A DNA stretch of 64,000 nt from Komagataeibacter melomenusus (GCF_013155395.1 NZ_JABJWC010000012.1:1-64000), one strand, 5' to 3'. Shown: positions 26,941 to 36,389, counted from the stretch's first letter. The notes: a model not told the origin generated them from the sequence alone. Numbers and translations: made by a program.

Positions 26941-28371
26941 TCAGGCATTCCGGGTTCTGTAATTAAGAATCACATATATCAGTCCAGACAGCGCCACCCC
27001 CACAAACCAGGACATGGAATTGATCAACGCAGACATATGAAAAATCTGGGCGCCATAAAGAAAAAACAGGGTGACCAACATGGAGGCAAGCGCCGACATA
27101 CGCCAGCCATTCCGGCCATGGTAAGGGCCGGAAAAAACATACAGCCAGTTCAGTTGAAGTACCTGCCGACGGATAAAATAATAATCGGCCAGCATGATGC
27201 CGGTAATGGGCGCAAGCGTGCTCGCTATGACATTCAGAACCATATAAATGTTTTCCGGATGATCGAACCACAGCCAGGGCACGGCGCCGATCCCCAGGAA
27301 CAGGACCATTTTGCTGCCCCGGTTGAAATCAAACTGCCGCGGGAAGATACTGAGCAGATCATAGGCCGCAGGCATGATATTACCCGCTACGTTGACGGAA
27401 AGAGCCGCGATGATGATTGTAGCACCCCCCACGAGCGTCAGCGCGGTATTGTCAATCCTGACCAGGATATCAACAGGATTCCATATCGGGTATCCAAACT
27501 GCACGACCGTGGCCGATGTAATGAAAATGCTCATGGGCGTAAACAGGATGGCTGTCAGCGGCAGGCCGATGGCCTGACCGATCACCTGATCGCGCTGTGA
27601 ACGGACAAAGCGTGAAAGATCGGGAATATTGACGGCATAAGACGCCCATATCCCGATAATGCTTGTCACGGCCGACCCGAATTTCAGCCACAATGTCGTG
27701 CCATGCAACTGTGATGGCTGGTCAAACAACGGGCCGACGCCATGGCAGACATATATGGCCCACGCCGATGCCACCCCGGCCACAACCAGAACCAGGGGAC
27801 CTGCATATAATTCAAAATTGCGGATGCGGTGAACGCCATGGGCACCGATGACGCCATGCAAGGCCCACATCATGGCCATTGCCAGCCACATCTGTATGGA
27901 TTGCCCCGCCACGACATGGTCAAGATGCGCCCAGCCCGGCCACAGGATGGAGAGGATGGCATTCAGGGCCTGTGATGCCGCATAGGCCTGCACGGAAAAC
28001 CAGAAAATGGCACATATGGCCCGCAGGCCAATCGGGATCATGGCCCCCCGTGGCCCGAAGGAAGAACGGATGATGACACAGAAGGGAATACCATAGCGCG
28101 TGCCCGAGCGGGCATTGAACCACATGGCCACGCACAGGGCGAGATAGGCCGTGCCAATGATGTAAAGGCACTGCAAGGCCGAAAACCCGACAGCCATGAG
28201 CCCGGCCGCGGCTTCATAAGCCACGACATTATGCACCATGCCCATCCACACGGTTGCCATGTTGAACCAGTTCCAGTCCCTGCGTGCGGCGGGCACGGGC
28301 GCCAGGTCGGCATTATACAGAAGGGGGTCGTATCTGAAATTGTCGTGTCCGTGCGCTACCGGCTGATTCAT
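26941..28371 (-). CDS. NCS1-family nucleobase/allantoin permease
   Basis: A 476-residue membrane protein with about twelve spans. The N-terminal RDWNWFNMATVWMGMVHNV signature is the NCS1 hallmark near the first span, and FGPRGAMIP is the next conserved loop. NCS1 proteins import purines, pyrimidines, hydantoins or allantoin with protons or sodium. The substrate is not defined here. It is monocistronic, 86 bases downstream of the CWC gene on the same strand, with a 401-base upstream region. Confidence 0.88.
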   Translation of the reverse strand: MNQPVAHGHDNFRYDPLLYNADLAPVPAARRDWNWFNMATVWMGMVHNVVAYEAAAGLMAVGFSALQCLYIIGTAYLALCVAMWFNARSGTRYGIPFCVIIRSSFGPRGAMIPIGLRAICAIFWFSVQAYAASQALNAILSILWPGWAHLDHVVAGQSIQMWLAMAMMWALHGVIGAHGVHRIRNFELYAGPLVLVVAGVASAWAIYVCHGVGPLFDQPSQLHGTTLWLKFGSAVTSIIGIWASYAVNIPDLSRFVRSQRDQVIGQAIGLPLTAILFTPMSIFITSATVVQFGYPIWNPVDILVRIDNTALTLVGGATIIIAALSVNVAGNIMPAAYDLLSIFPRQFDFNRGSKMVLFLGIGAVPWLWFDHPENIYMVLNVIASTLAPITGIMLADYYFIRRQVLQLNWLYVFSGPYHGRNGWRMSALASMLVTLFFLYGAQIFHMSALINSMSWFVGVALSGLIYVILNYRTRNA

Positions 28372-28772
28372 TCAATTGGCATCCCACAAAGAATATTCTG
28401 TCGTATCGGGCAGGTTTTCCAATACTCACCTGCCCTGCATGGGCCATCTTGCGTTAATGGCGATTGTGCCAACGCCCCCCGCCGCCACAACAGGGACAGC
28501 CCTGACCGGTCAAAATGACCGCCAGCACATCGCATTTCCATGTCATACCCTTGTTTTTTATGGCCGTTCCATATTGGCTTATATATTACTTATCCGCAAC
28601 ATGGTCACGGTTCCAAAGGCCATGAGGAAACCGATCATGGCGTGGATGACACGTCCTGGCGCACCTTGGGTTTGCAAAACCACGGCGCTTTCTCTCCAGG
28701 TCAGGAGGCGGAAGCTGTTTTTCCAGATCAGGCACCGTCTGTTCACGCCGGGTAAAAGCGATACCGAAACCT
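28372..28772. other. Intergenic region without a recognised gene
   Basis: The 401 bases between tonB and the NCS1 permease gene contain the permease promoter region. Open frames are present but run antisense to tonB or lack a ribosome binding site and composition of a real gene. I recognise no RNA element. Confidence 0.4.
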
Positions 28773-29609
28773 TTAGCGTTCCGGCTCAAGATGAAATTCC
28801 ACCGGCACATTCAGCACGATGGGATCACCCTTTACTTCGGCAGGGGGGACCGGCAGCGGTTGCGCCCGCCTGAGCAGGGCGAGCGTTTCCTCATCAAGCA
28901 GCGAATGGCCAGCACTCCGTGCGATATGGGCCGAAAGAACATGCCCCTGCCGATCCATTGCAAAATGCAGTAACGCAACCCCTTCCTGCCGCCCGGCCTG
29001 CGCCTGCGCGGGGTAGCGCTTGTACTGTTCCAGGCGTGCAAGCAGTGCTGCCTGCCACGTAGGTGCCGCGTGCGAGACATGGGCCGGGTCAGCGCCCGGC
29101 GCGGGGGCTGCCTGCGCGCGGGCCACAGGGGCGACAAGGCCAGGCGGCGCCGTTGTCGCTTCGGCGGGAGGCTTTCGGTCAGGTGGTGCATCCTTGACGG
29201 GTGGCGCAGGCCGTTTCTTTTTGGGCGGCGTCTTTTGGTCTTCCTGTCGTGGCACGACAACAGGCGGGTTGGGCGCGGGCGATGGCGGGGCCATGATCTC
29301 GGGTGGCGGCTGTGGCGTCGGGTCAGGTTGCGAAAGAACCTGCATGGGGCCGGGCGGCGCATCGGTGGGGGTTGCTACGGGTTCGGGCGCCAGGTCAATG
29401 GCGATGGCCGCAGGCGGGGCATCCGGCATGGGCATGACAGGGGGCGGCAGGCGCATGCCCCACCATGCCGCGCCCGTCAGGCCGCCCAGAACCACCAGCA
29501 ATGATGCGCCCCATACCAGCCTGTCGCGCCGGTCCGCATGCCGCAGGCTGGCCGCGCGCCATAGCACAAAGGAGCGGCCTGCATCATGGGGTAAGAAAAC
29601 GCCGGGCAT
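28773..29609 (-). CDS. tonB: TonB energy transducer
   Basis: A 278-residue TonB protein. It has one N-terminal membrane anchor (about residues 31-51), a long proline-rich periplasmic spacer (about 55-165, many PP and KKRPAPP repeats) and a C-terminal TonB domain with YKRYPAQAQAGRQEGVALLHF. It carries proton-motive energy from ExbB/ExbD to outer-membrane receptors. The ATG overlaps the exbD stop. The three genes face a siderophore receptor across a region with two Fur-like boxes. Confidence 0.93.
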   Translation of the reverse strand: MPGVFLPHDAGRSFVLWRAASLRHADRRDRLVWGASLLVVLGGLTGAAWWGMRLPPPVMPMPDAPPAAIAIDLAPEPVATPTDAPPGPMQVLSQPDPTPQPPPEIMAPPSPAPNPPVVVPRQEDQKTPPKKKRPAPPVKDAPPDRKPPAEATTAPPGLVAPVARAQAAPAPGADPAHVSHAAPTWQAALLARLEQYKRYPAQAQAGRQEGVALLHFAMDRQGHVLSAHIARSAGHSLLDEETLALLRRAQPLPVPPAEVKGDPIVLNVPVEFHLEPER

Positions 29610-30049
29610 CAGGGCGCAACACCCCCCTCGCCCGCATTTTGCAGGTTGACCAGCGCAACCTTGAGGTAGCCCGCCGCGCGTAACCGGTCCATCACCCCCA
29701 TCAGCGTGCCATACTCCACGGTTTTGTCGGCCCGCAGGAAAATGCGCCCGTCACGGTTGCCCTGCGTTGCGGCGGCAAGGGCTGCGGGCAGGCTGTCGGC
29801 GGTTACATCATCCTCGCCCAGCGCCAGTCCGTGATCGGCCTTTATGGTGAGAAAGACCGGCGCATCGGGGCGGGGGGCAGGTTTTTCGGTAGAAGAAGGC
29901 AGATCAACAGGCACGTTAACGGTAGTAAGGGGTGCCGTGACCATGAAGATCACGAGCAGCACCAGCATCACGTCAATAAAAGGCGTGACATTGATGTCAC
30001 GCACTTCATGCGCCGTGTCATCACCGTGGCGGATACGATGCATTGCCAT
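29609..30049 (-). CDS. exbD: ExbD proton-channel subunit
   Basis: A 146-residue protein with a single N-terminal membrane span. The functional aspartate lies in NVTPFIDVMLVLLVIFMVT, the ExbD signature. The ATG at 30049 follows GGGGGCGGG; the frame is open to 30085, but that would overlap exbB. It forms the energising complex with ExbB and TonB. Confidence 0.93.
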   Translation of the reverse strand: MAMHRIRHGDDTAHEVRDINVTPFIDVMLVLLVIFMVTAPLTTVNVPVDLPSSTEKPAPRPDAPVFLTIKADHGLALGEDDVTADSLPAALAAATQGNRDGRIFLRADKTVEYGTLMGVMDRLRAAGYLKVALVNLQNAGEGGVAP

Positions 30050-30059
30050 CACCCGCCCC

Positions 30060-30800
30060 CTATTCCGCCGCCGCGCGGGCATCATGCAGCGTGTAGCCCC
30101 GCAGCACGGTGCTGCCCTGCGCCTCGCGCCCCAGATCGCGCGAGACCAGCCGCATGACCAGCGCGGTGAGGTCCGCCACCTGCGCCCGGCACCCTGCCGC
30201 CTGGCGCATGATGTGGTTATAGATCACCACCGCCGGTATGGCCGCGACAAGGCCGAGGGCAGTTGCCAGCAGGGCCTCGGCAATGCCCGGCGCCACCACG
30301 GCCAGGCTCGTGGCCCGGCTTGCCGCAATGCCGGTAAACGCGGTCATGATGCCCCAGACCGTGCCAAACAGCCCGATAAAGGGAGCAGTGGCGCCAATGG
30401 TGGCCAGCAGGCCGGTGCCGCGCATGAACCGCCGCCCTTCAGCGGCCTCCAGCCGCTCAAGATACATTACGGTGCGTTCCTTTACGCCCTCCGCGTCCCC
30501 CGTAATATCATGTGACTGCCTGCGCTCGGCCTGCACCGCCACGAGCAGGGTGCGGGCAATGCGGCATGGGGGCGCGCCATCAGCGCCGTCCGCTACCGAT
30601 GCCCACGCATCCAGCGCGGCGGCGGCATGCTGCATCTGCCTGCGGGCCAGGAGGAGTTCGACGGTTTTGGCGATCAGGATGGTCCATGTAATGAGGCTGC
30701 ACGCCACCAGCACGAGCATGACCCCGCGCACGACGGGCCCCGCATGCACGAACATCTCCCACGCGGAGAACGACATGGGCGAAGAAAGGACTGGCGGCAT
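30060..30800 (-). CDS. exbB: ExbB proton-channel subunit
   Basis: A 246-residue protein with three membrane spans. The conserved segment GLLATIGATAPFIGLFGTVWGIM is the MotA/TolQ/ExbB signature. The ATG follows AGGA at 7 bases. It leads the exbB-exbD-tonB operon, whose promoter region has a Fur-like box about 150 bases upstream. Confidence 0.93.
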   Translation of the reverse strand: MPPVLSSPMSFSAWEMFVHAGPVVRGVMLVLVACSLITWTILIAKTVELLLARRQMQHAAAALDAWASVADGADGAPPCRIARTLLVAVQAERRQSHDITGDAEGVKERTVMYLERLEAAEGRRFMRGTGLLATIGATAPFIGLFGTVWGIMTAFTGIAASRATSLAVVAPGIAEALLATALGLVAAIPAVVIYNHIMRQAAGCRAQVADLTALVMRLVSRDLGREAQGSTVLRGYTLHDARAAAE

Positions 30801-30950
30801 GAATGAATCCTGGCTTTTTACTCTATGAATACACGAACGGCATGTGCGTTTTATGTTCAGGAACCACGATCATTCCTGACACGGCGGGACAACACGCCTG
30901 TGCCCGCGGGGGCATGCCGCACCAGCAGATGGCAAATTCCGGCATTTTAT

Positions 30951-30969
30951 GCAAGTGATAATCAATATC
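30951..30969. promoter_or_regulatory. Fur box-like site for exbB-exbD-tonB
   Basis: GCAAGTGATAATCAATATC matches 15 of 19 bases of the classical Fur consensus GATAATGATAATCATTATC. It lies 151 bases before the exbB start. Iron repression through Fur is expected for this operon. Confidence 0.6.
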
Positions 30970-31166
30970 AAAATGTTGATTCCATAACGCCAGCCCCCTC
31001 TCGTACCGCAGCCCTGGTCGCTACACTTCTTTGATATGATTAGGCCCTTTACGCTTTTTGCCACCTGCGCTGCTGCATGATTACATATTATTGCATCATT
31101 TTTTCATACCTATTCTTGACCTGCGCATGTTGCCCTCAAGCAACACCTGATTTTGTTCCTTGTTAT

Positions 31167-31185
31167 AATAATGAGAATCATTTGC
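31167..31185. promoter_or_regulatory. Fur box-like site for the siderophore receptor
   Basis: AATAATGAGAATCATTTGC matches 15 of 19 bases of the Fur consensus and lies 91 bases before the receptor start codon, a normal position for an operator. Confidence 0.7.
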
Positions 31186-31275
31186 GTTTTATGTTGCGAG
31201 CGATTATCAACTCCCTGTTTCCGTCATGATCATCAAACAACGCACCCGCCATCAGGGTGCAGCAGGAGTGGTGAA

Positions 31276-33579
31276 TTGAGCCAGCCAGAACTCTCCCCCG
31301 CCAGGGCACAGGGCCACGGACTTCGCGTGGCCGTGGCGCTGAGCATGTCGGTGGGCCTTGGCGCGGGCGCGGATGAAGCCCATGCCGAAGCCCCGCCCGA
31401 ACCGACCGATACAGCCGACAGCACCATCAATCTTGCCGCCGTGCGCGTGGGCGGGCAGGCCCACACGGAAGATGCGGGCATTGAATCGGGCAATACCAAC
31501 AGCGAGAGCCTGCATATTGCCCGCATGCCCGCCAGCGTGCGCGACACGCCGCAGACCATTACCGTCGTGCCGCAGGAACTGATCAGGCAGCAGCGCGCCT
31601 TCACGCTCGACCAGGCGCTGGCCAACGTGCCGGGCATTACCCTTTCCACCGGCGAGGGCGCGGGCGGGCTGAATGGCGACCAGTTCCGCATTCGCGGGCT
31701 GCAGGCGCGCCAGGACATCTATACCGATGGCCTGCGTGATTTTGGCACCTATACGCGCGATACGTTCAACACCGAGAGCGTGGAGGTCATCAAGGGGCCG
31801 TCGGGCGAATATTTCGGCGCGGGCAATGTGGGCGGCGTCATCAACCAGAGCCAGAAGCATGCCCATGCGGGCAACAGCTACAGTTATGACCAGACCTTTG
31901 GCAGCGGGCCGCTGTTTCGTGGCGTGGGCGACATCAACTACCAGATCAACGAGGACATGGCCATTCGCATCAATGGCATGTTCAACAGGCAGGATGTGGT
32001 TGACCGCGACAACGTGACATCGAACCGCTACGGCGCCGCGGTCGATTTTGGCGTGGGCCTGCGCAGCAAAACGTCATGGCACCTGACATGGCAGTGGCTG
32101 AACAGTAACAGCAAGCCCGATTACGGCGTGAGCATGATCAATGTGGGCGGCATCTATCGCCCCATTACCGATTACGGCGTGGCCCGCAACACCAGTTATA
32201 CCCGCAGTTTCGACTTTGACCGCTCCAATATCCACACCCTGACCTCCGCGCTCAAGTCAGACATTACGCGCTGGTTCACGCTCACCAATGACACGCGGCT
32301 GAGCCTGTACGAGCGCGATTATACCGCCACGACGCCTGCTGCGTGCTCGGGGGCATGTGCTGCCGCCATCCTCTCGGGTGGCGATTACGCCCTGCCCTAT
32401 GGCGCGGGCGGCGGGGCCGCCTACCGGCAGCAGGGCTGGGGCGTGCAGAATGTCATCATGGGCCGCGCGCGCTTCAATACCGGTTTTGTGCATCATGACC
32501 TCAAGGCGGGGGTAGACATCAACTACGCCAGTGATTCGCGCTGGCCGGGCAGCTTTACCAACCGCACCAACAACCAGACCATCCGCAACCCGCAATATGC
32601 CTATCCGGGCACGTCGGTCAGCTTTCCGGCCACGGGCTACGGCAATGCCAATGCGCGTGACCTCGGGCTGTTCGTGGCCGACCGCATCCAGTTGACCCGG
32701 CAGCTTTCGCTGTTCGGCACGGCGCGGTGGGATTCGTTCAGCAGCACGTATTACAAGCAGTCAACCGCAAGCGATGGGCGCGCCGAGCAGAAATCCGACC
32801 GCTGGAGCCCATCAGGCAGCATCATGTATGCGCCGCTGAAGGAGACATCGTTCTACTTCACCTTCGCGCGTTCGTACAAGCCCGTGGGCACGGATGTGTC
32901 TTCACTGGTCACGGTCAAGCCGCAGGCGGGCGACGTGGCGCAGAAAGGTGTCAACCTCTCGCCCCAGCGCAGCGACCTGTTCGAGTTTGGCAACAAGTCC
33001 GACTTCTTTCACAAACGCCTGGGCACCACGGTCGCGTTTTTCCAGATCAGCGAGAACAACTCGCGCTATTATGACGTGAATGGCGACATGGAAACCGGCT
33101 TTGCCGATTCCGGCAGTGGCCGCCGCATCCGTGGCGTGGAACTGAGCGCCAACGGCAAGATCACGCGCGACTGGCAGGTCTTCGCCTCCTACGCCTACAT
33201 GGATGGGCGCGTGACCCACAGCAACACCGGCGATAACGGCAAAACCGCGCCGCAGGTGCCGCACAACACCATGTCGGTGTGGAGTTCGTATGACCTCTCG
33301 CGCCTGCTGCTGCGCCCCGAATGGGGGGATCTCAAGATTGGTGGTGGCGCACAGTATTCATCAGGCTATTGGGCCGGGCCGGACACGACCAATACCGCGC
33401 GCATGCCCTATACCTTCAACCTCAACGGCATGGTGTCGTGGGATTACAGGCACTACCATGTCTCGTTCAACGCCAACAACATCACCAACCGGCTCAACTA
33501 TGCCTCCTCGTTCTCCGGTTCGCGGGCGGTGCCTTCGCCGGGGCGTTACTTCCTTGGCAGCATTGGCGTATCATTTTGA
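31276..33579 (+). CDS. TonB-dependent siderophore receptor (Fiu/PiuA-like)
   Basis: A 767-residue outer-membrane receptor. A signal peptide (about 1-39, ending AHAEA) is followed by a plug domain with RDTPQTITVVPQELI and DQFRIRGLQARQDIYTDG, then a beta-barrel ending in SIGVSF with a terminal phenylalanine. I start at TTG 31276, which follows AGGAG at 7 bases; the open frame from 31153 would place the Fur box inside the gene. It imports ferric siderophores, probably catecholates or their breakdown products, given the Sel1/PiuC-like genes that follow. It is energised by the adjacent TonB system. Confidence 0.9.
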   Translation: MSQPELSPARAQGHGLRVAVALSMSVGLGAGADEAHAEAPPEPTDTADSTINLAAVRVGGQAHTEDAGIESGNTNSESLHIARMPASVRDTPQTITVVPQELIRQQRAFTLDQALANVPGITLSTGEGAGGLNGDQFRIRGLQARQDIYTDGLRDFGTYTRDTFNTESVEVIKGPSGEYFGAGNVGGVINQSQKHAHAGNSYSYDQTFGSGPLFRGVGDINYQINEDMAIRINGMFNRQDVVDRDNVTSNRYGAAVDFGVGLRSKTSWHLTWQWLNSNSKPDYGVSMINVGGIYRPITDYGVARNTSYTRSFDFDRSNIHTLTSALKSDITRWFTLTNDTRLSLYERDYTATTPAACSGACAAAILSGGDYALPYGAGGGAAYRQQGWGVQNVIMGRARFNTGFVHHDLKAGVDINYASDSRWPGSFTNRTNNQTIRNPQYAYPGTSVSFPATGYGNANARDLGLFVADRIQLTRQLSLFGTARWDSFSSTYYKQSTASDGRAEQKSDRWSPSGSIMYAPLKETSFYFTFARSYKPVGTDVSSLVTVKPQAGDVAQKGVNLSPQRSDLFEFGNKSDFFHKRLGTTVAFFQISENNSRYYDVNGDMETGFADSGSGRRIRGVELSANGKITRDWQVFASYAYMDGRVTHSNTGDNGKTAPQVPHNTMSVWSSYDLSRLLLRPEWGDLKIGGGAQYSSGYWAGPDTTNTARMPYTFNLNGMVSWDYRHYHVSFNANNITNRLNYASSFSGSRAVPSPGRYFLGSIGVSF

Positions 33580-33640
33580 TACTTCTGCATTCCATAATGC
33601 ATGACATATACTGCTTCAAACAGAATAATACCGTGCTGAA

Positions 33641-34327
33641 ATGAATAAAAGCGAACCGGGTGCCGCCAGCCGCCGCCCCCTTTCCACGCCCCTGCCGGGC
33701 GTGGTGGAGACGCACCTCATGCTGGGGCAGATCCATCTTGACCAGGGCCGGATGGATGACGCCTTTCTCATGTTCGAGGCTGCGGCACGCAGTGGTGATC
33801 CGCGTGCGGTGAACATGCTCGGCCGCGCCCATGAGCGCGGCTGGGGTACGGCCCGCAACCCAGCCATCGCGGCGCTGTATTATACCCACGCGGCAGATAG
33901 CGGGTACGGCTGGGCGCTGTTCAACCTTGCCGACCTGTACCTGGCAGGCCAGGGCGTGCGGGCCGATCCGTGCCGTGCCCATGTCCTGTATGTGGCCGCT
34001 GCCCGGGCGGGGGTAGCCAAGGCGCTGAACATGCTCGGCATCATGGCGGAACAGCGCATGGTGCAGGCGGCACGGCCTGCAAACGCGCCCGTATTCTTTC
34101 ATGCCGCCGCAATGGCGGGTGACTGCTGGGGCAGCGTCAATCTCGCGCGCCTGCATCTCGCAGCAGGCCAGACGGCGCAGGCCATGCCATGGCTGCGCCA
34201 TGCGCTCGACCACGGCTTTGGGGATGTCCCTGCGGCCATTGCCACGCTTGTGGCCACACGGACCGAACCCTGCCTGCGCGCGCTGGCGCGTGAGGCCACA
34301 AGACGGATGGCGGCCGCGTGCAGGTAA
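33641..34327 (+). CDS. Sel1-repeat (tetratricopeptide-like) protein
   Basis: A 228-residue protein of repeated helix pairs, with AVNMLGRAHERGWGTARNPAIAALYY and ALFNLADLYLAGQGVRADPCRAHVLY as clear Sel1-like units. No signal peptide is apparent. Sel1 proteins commonly sit between Fiu-type receptors and PiuC-type dioxygenases, as here, but the role in iron uptake is unknown. It starts 61 bases after the receptor gene. Confidence 0.8.
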   Translation: MNKSEPGAASRRPLSTPLPGVVETHLMLGQIHLDQGRMDDAFLMFEAAARSGDPRAVNMLGRAHERGWGTARNPAIAALYYTHAADSGYGWALFNLADLYLAGQGVRADPCRAHVLYVAAARAGVAKALNMLGIMAEQRMVQAARPANAPVFFHAAAMAGDCWGSVNLARLHLAAGQTAQAMPWLRHALDHGFGDVPAAIATLVATRTEPCLRALAREATRRMAAACR

Positions 34328-34406
34328 AAAGCAGCGGGATGCCATGCCATACGTGCCGGATATTTTACCCAGGCAGCCTTTTAGACACAACAAGAGCACA
34401 TGACAG

Positions 34407-34931
34407 ATGAAACTGATGATAAAGAAATACGCCACGCCGCTGATTACCGGCCTGTTCCTGGTCTCGGCCATTTCCGGCACGGCCCTGTTCTTTCACTGGA
34501 TGCCGGGCATGTTCCATTCCATGCATGTCTGGCTGAGCATGGTGCTGCTGCTGCCTTTCGTGCTGCATATGTGGCGCAACTGGTCGCAGTTCATGCTGTA
34601 TTTCCGCACGCCTTCCATGCTGGTGGCCTGCGGGCTGTCGCTGGCTGCGGCCATTGCCTTCGTGCTCACCACCGGGCATGCGGGCGGCAACCCCGCACGC
34701 CAGCTTTTTCCGCTGCTGACCCACGCGCCGCTGAACACGCTGGCCCCCGTGCTGCACACAGACCCAGACGCACTGGCCGAACGCCTGGGCCATGAAGGCT
34801 GCACGGTCCATTCCCCCGACGAGACGCTGGAACAGATCGCAACGGATTGCGGCCAGAAATCAAACGACCTCCTGCTGCGCCTGCTGCCGCGTCATGGCGA
34901 TCATGGCGATCATGGCGATCACAGGCATTGA
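34407..34931 (+). CDS. DUF4405-like membrane protein with a His/Asp repeat tail
   Basis: A 174-residue protein. Three hydrophobic spans lie at about 10-30, 37-54 and 70-90, with the conserved HxxHxW-like run FHSMHVWLSM of DUF4405/cytochrome-like proteins. The C-terminus ends in a HGDHGDHGDHRH tail encoded by a threefold 9-bp repeat, suited to metal binding. It sits in the iron operon between the Sel1 gene and the dioxygenase. A role in haem- or iron-linked electron transfer is inferred. Confidence 0.7.
   Translation: MKLMIKKYATPLITGLFLVSAISGTALFFHWMPGMFHSMHVWLSMVLLLPFVLHMWRNWSQFMLYFRTPSMLVACGLSLAAAIAFVLTTGHAGGNPARQLFPLLTHAPLNTLAPVLHTDPDALAERLGHEGCTVHSPDETLEQIATDCGQKSNDLLLRLLPRHGDHGDHGDHRH
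34893..34919 (+). repeat. Three tandem copies of a 9-bp unit
   Basis: CATGGCGAT occurs three times in a row and encodes the HGD triplets at the end of the DUF4405-like protein. Such a repeat can change copy number without shifting the frame. Confidence 0.85.
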
Positions 34932-34962
34932 GCACGATGATCCGGCCAAGGGGGAATGCCGC

Positions 34963-35646
34963 ATGCTGATCCATATTCCCGGCGTGCTCAGCCGCGATGA
35001 CGTGGCCCATTGCCGCGCGGTGCTGGGCCGCTCGCAATGGGTTGACGGGCGGGTGACGGCGGGCGAGCAGTCCGCCAAAGCCAAGTTCAACCTCCAGATC
35101 CCGCATGACAGCCCGGAAGGGCGCGATCTGGCCGACCTGGTGCTGCAACGGCTGGGGTGCAATGCCACCTTCAACAGCGCGGCCCTGCCCCTGCGCGTGT
35201 TCCCGCCGCTGTTCAACCGGTATGATGCGGGCATGTGCTTTCACACCCATATCGACAACGCCATCCGCCCCCTGCCGGGCACCGGCCACCGGCTGCGCAC
35301 CGATGTATCCTCCACGCTGTTCCTGAGCGCGCTTGATGAATATGACGGCGGCGAACTGATGATACAGGACACCTATGGCACGCAGAAAGTACGCTTCCCC
35401 GCAGGCGACATGGTGCTCTACCCCGCCACCAGCCTGCACAGCGTCAGCCCCGTTACGCGCGGGAGCCGCTGGGCGTCGTTTTTCTGGTCGCAGTCCATGG
35501 TGCGCAATGACGTGCAGCGCACCCTGCTCTACCAGTTTGACCAGTCCATCATTGAAACCCGCCGCACCCTGCCCGACAGCCACCCCGCCGTGCTGGGCCT
35601 GACCGCCACCTACCACAACCTGCTGCGCCAGTGGGCTGAACTGTAG
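34963..35646 (+). CDS. PiuC/YbiX-like Fe(II)/2-oxoglutarate dioxygenase
   Basis: A 227-residue member of the PKHD-type hydroxylase family. The iron-binding triad is H96, D98 (in FHTHIDNA) and H159 (in SLHSVSP), and the 2-oxoglutarate arginine is R167. This family is coupled to Fiu/PiuA-type siderophore receptors and probably modifies or degrades the imported siderophore. The ATG at 34963 gives the standard length; an open frame from 34792 overlaps the previous gene. Confidence 0.88.
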   Translation: MLIHIPGVLSRDDVAHCRAVLGRSQWVDGRVTAGEQSAKAKFNLQIPHDSPEGRDLADLVLQRLGCNATFNSAALPLRVFPPLFNRYDAGMCFHTHIDNAIRPLPGTGHRLRTDVSSTLFLSALDEYDGGELMIQDTYGTQKVRFPAGDMVLYPATSLHSVSPVTRGSRWASFFWSQSMVRNDVQRTLLYQFDQSIIETRRTLPDSHPAVLGLTATYHNLLRQWAEL

Positions 35647-35656
35647 CCGCCTGCCT

Positions 35657-35684
35657 GCCCCACCGGAACGCATGGCGGTGGGGC
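35657..35684. terminator. Hairpin between convergent genes
   Basis: GCCCCACCG (35657-35665) pairs perfectly with CGGTGGGGC (35676-35684). It lies between the dioxygenase gene and the convergent orphan, and is followed by a T-rich stretch on the plus strand. Confidence 0.65.
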
Positions 35685-35691
35685 GGATCGT

Positions 35692-36195
35692 TCATTCATT
35701 TACCTGCCAGAATGTCAGGCACGCGCCATCTTCGGGCCATATGCCTTTTTCCGAGATTTCAAATTCAAACCGCTTGCCCGGATAACATTCCGACAGGGCG
35801 AAGCGCCAGTAGCGTTCGATCTGCCGTGCAAAAGCGAGCTTCAGGTCCATATATTTACGCCATCCTTCCTCTGCCGTTTCAGTAACACAATCGCTCACTT
35901 CCTCGCCGACCAGAAAAAAATCTTCTATGCAGAACAGATTATAATAACGCTCTCTTTCCTTTACAGTGGCATCTGTAAACTTCTGCCTGCCCTCGCTGTA
36001 GTCGATTGATTCTACGTTTTCCCACATGATGCAGCCATCAACTTCAAGGAATTTCGGGCTCAGGATTCCCATCACACCAAGCGTTTTGTCCACACTCACG
36101 TGATTGCTGACATACAGAAAAAAATCATCGAATGGAAAAGGCGTGGCGAACAGCTCCATTATTTTCCCGTCCATCCGATTATTCAATTTTTTCAT
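35692..36195 (-). CDS. Uncharacterised AT-rich protein
   Basis: A 167-residue soluble, acidic and aromatic-rich protein that I cannot assign. It is clearly more AT-rich than its neighbours, which suggests horizontal acquisition. Size, acidity and composition resemble immunity or antitoxin-like proteins of polymorphic toxin systems, but no toxin gene is adjacent. The ATG at 36195 follows AGG at 8 bases; a GTG three codons upstream is possible. Confidence 0.55.
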   Translation of the reverse strand: MKKLNNRMDGKIMELFATPFPFDDFFLYVSNHVSVDKTLGVMGILSPKFLEVDGCIMWENVESIDYSEGRQKFTDATVKERERYYNLFCIEDFFLVGEEVSDCVTETAEEGWRKYMDLKLAFARQIERYWRFALSECYPGKRFEFEISEKGIWPEDGACLTFWQVNE

Positions 36196-36389
36196 TTTCA
36201 ACACCTAATGAATTTAAAATAAAAACCATTTTGCCATACAGCAGGCGATCGACCTGCTTCGGTGACAGGCACAGGCGGCACGGCTGGATACACCGATATA
36301 TTCATTATAAACATGCGCCGGATGCCGCATAGAGGAACGCTACCCGATGAACGCCACAAACGTTTCCCACCCCATGGGGCACTGAGGTG

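Larger units (their letters stand above)
30801..31275. promoter_or_regulatory. Divergent control region between exbB and a siderophore receptor
   Basis: These 475 bases carry promoters in both directions. Two 19-bp Fur-box-like sites lie inside it (30951-30969 and 31167-31185, listed separately). Short open frames here lack ribosome binding sites and are not called as genes. Confidence 0.6.

Noticed and set aside
28376-28873. A 165-codon plus-strand frame opposite tonB
   Set aside because: Its 3' part is antisense to the TonB C-terminal domain and it has no recognisable domain.
30825-31034. A 69-codon frame upstream of the siderophore receptor
   Set aside because: It lies across the Fur box region and has no family features.
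34893-34919. Tandem repeat considered as a CRISPR fragment
   Set aside because: Units are 9 bp without spacers and in frame within a coding region.
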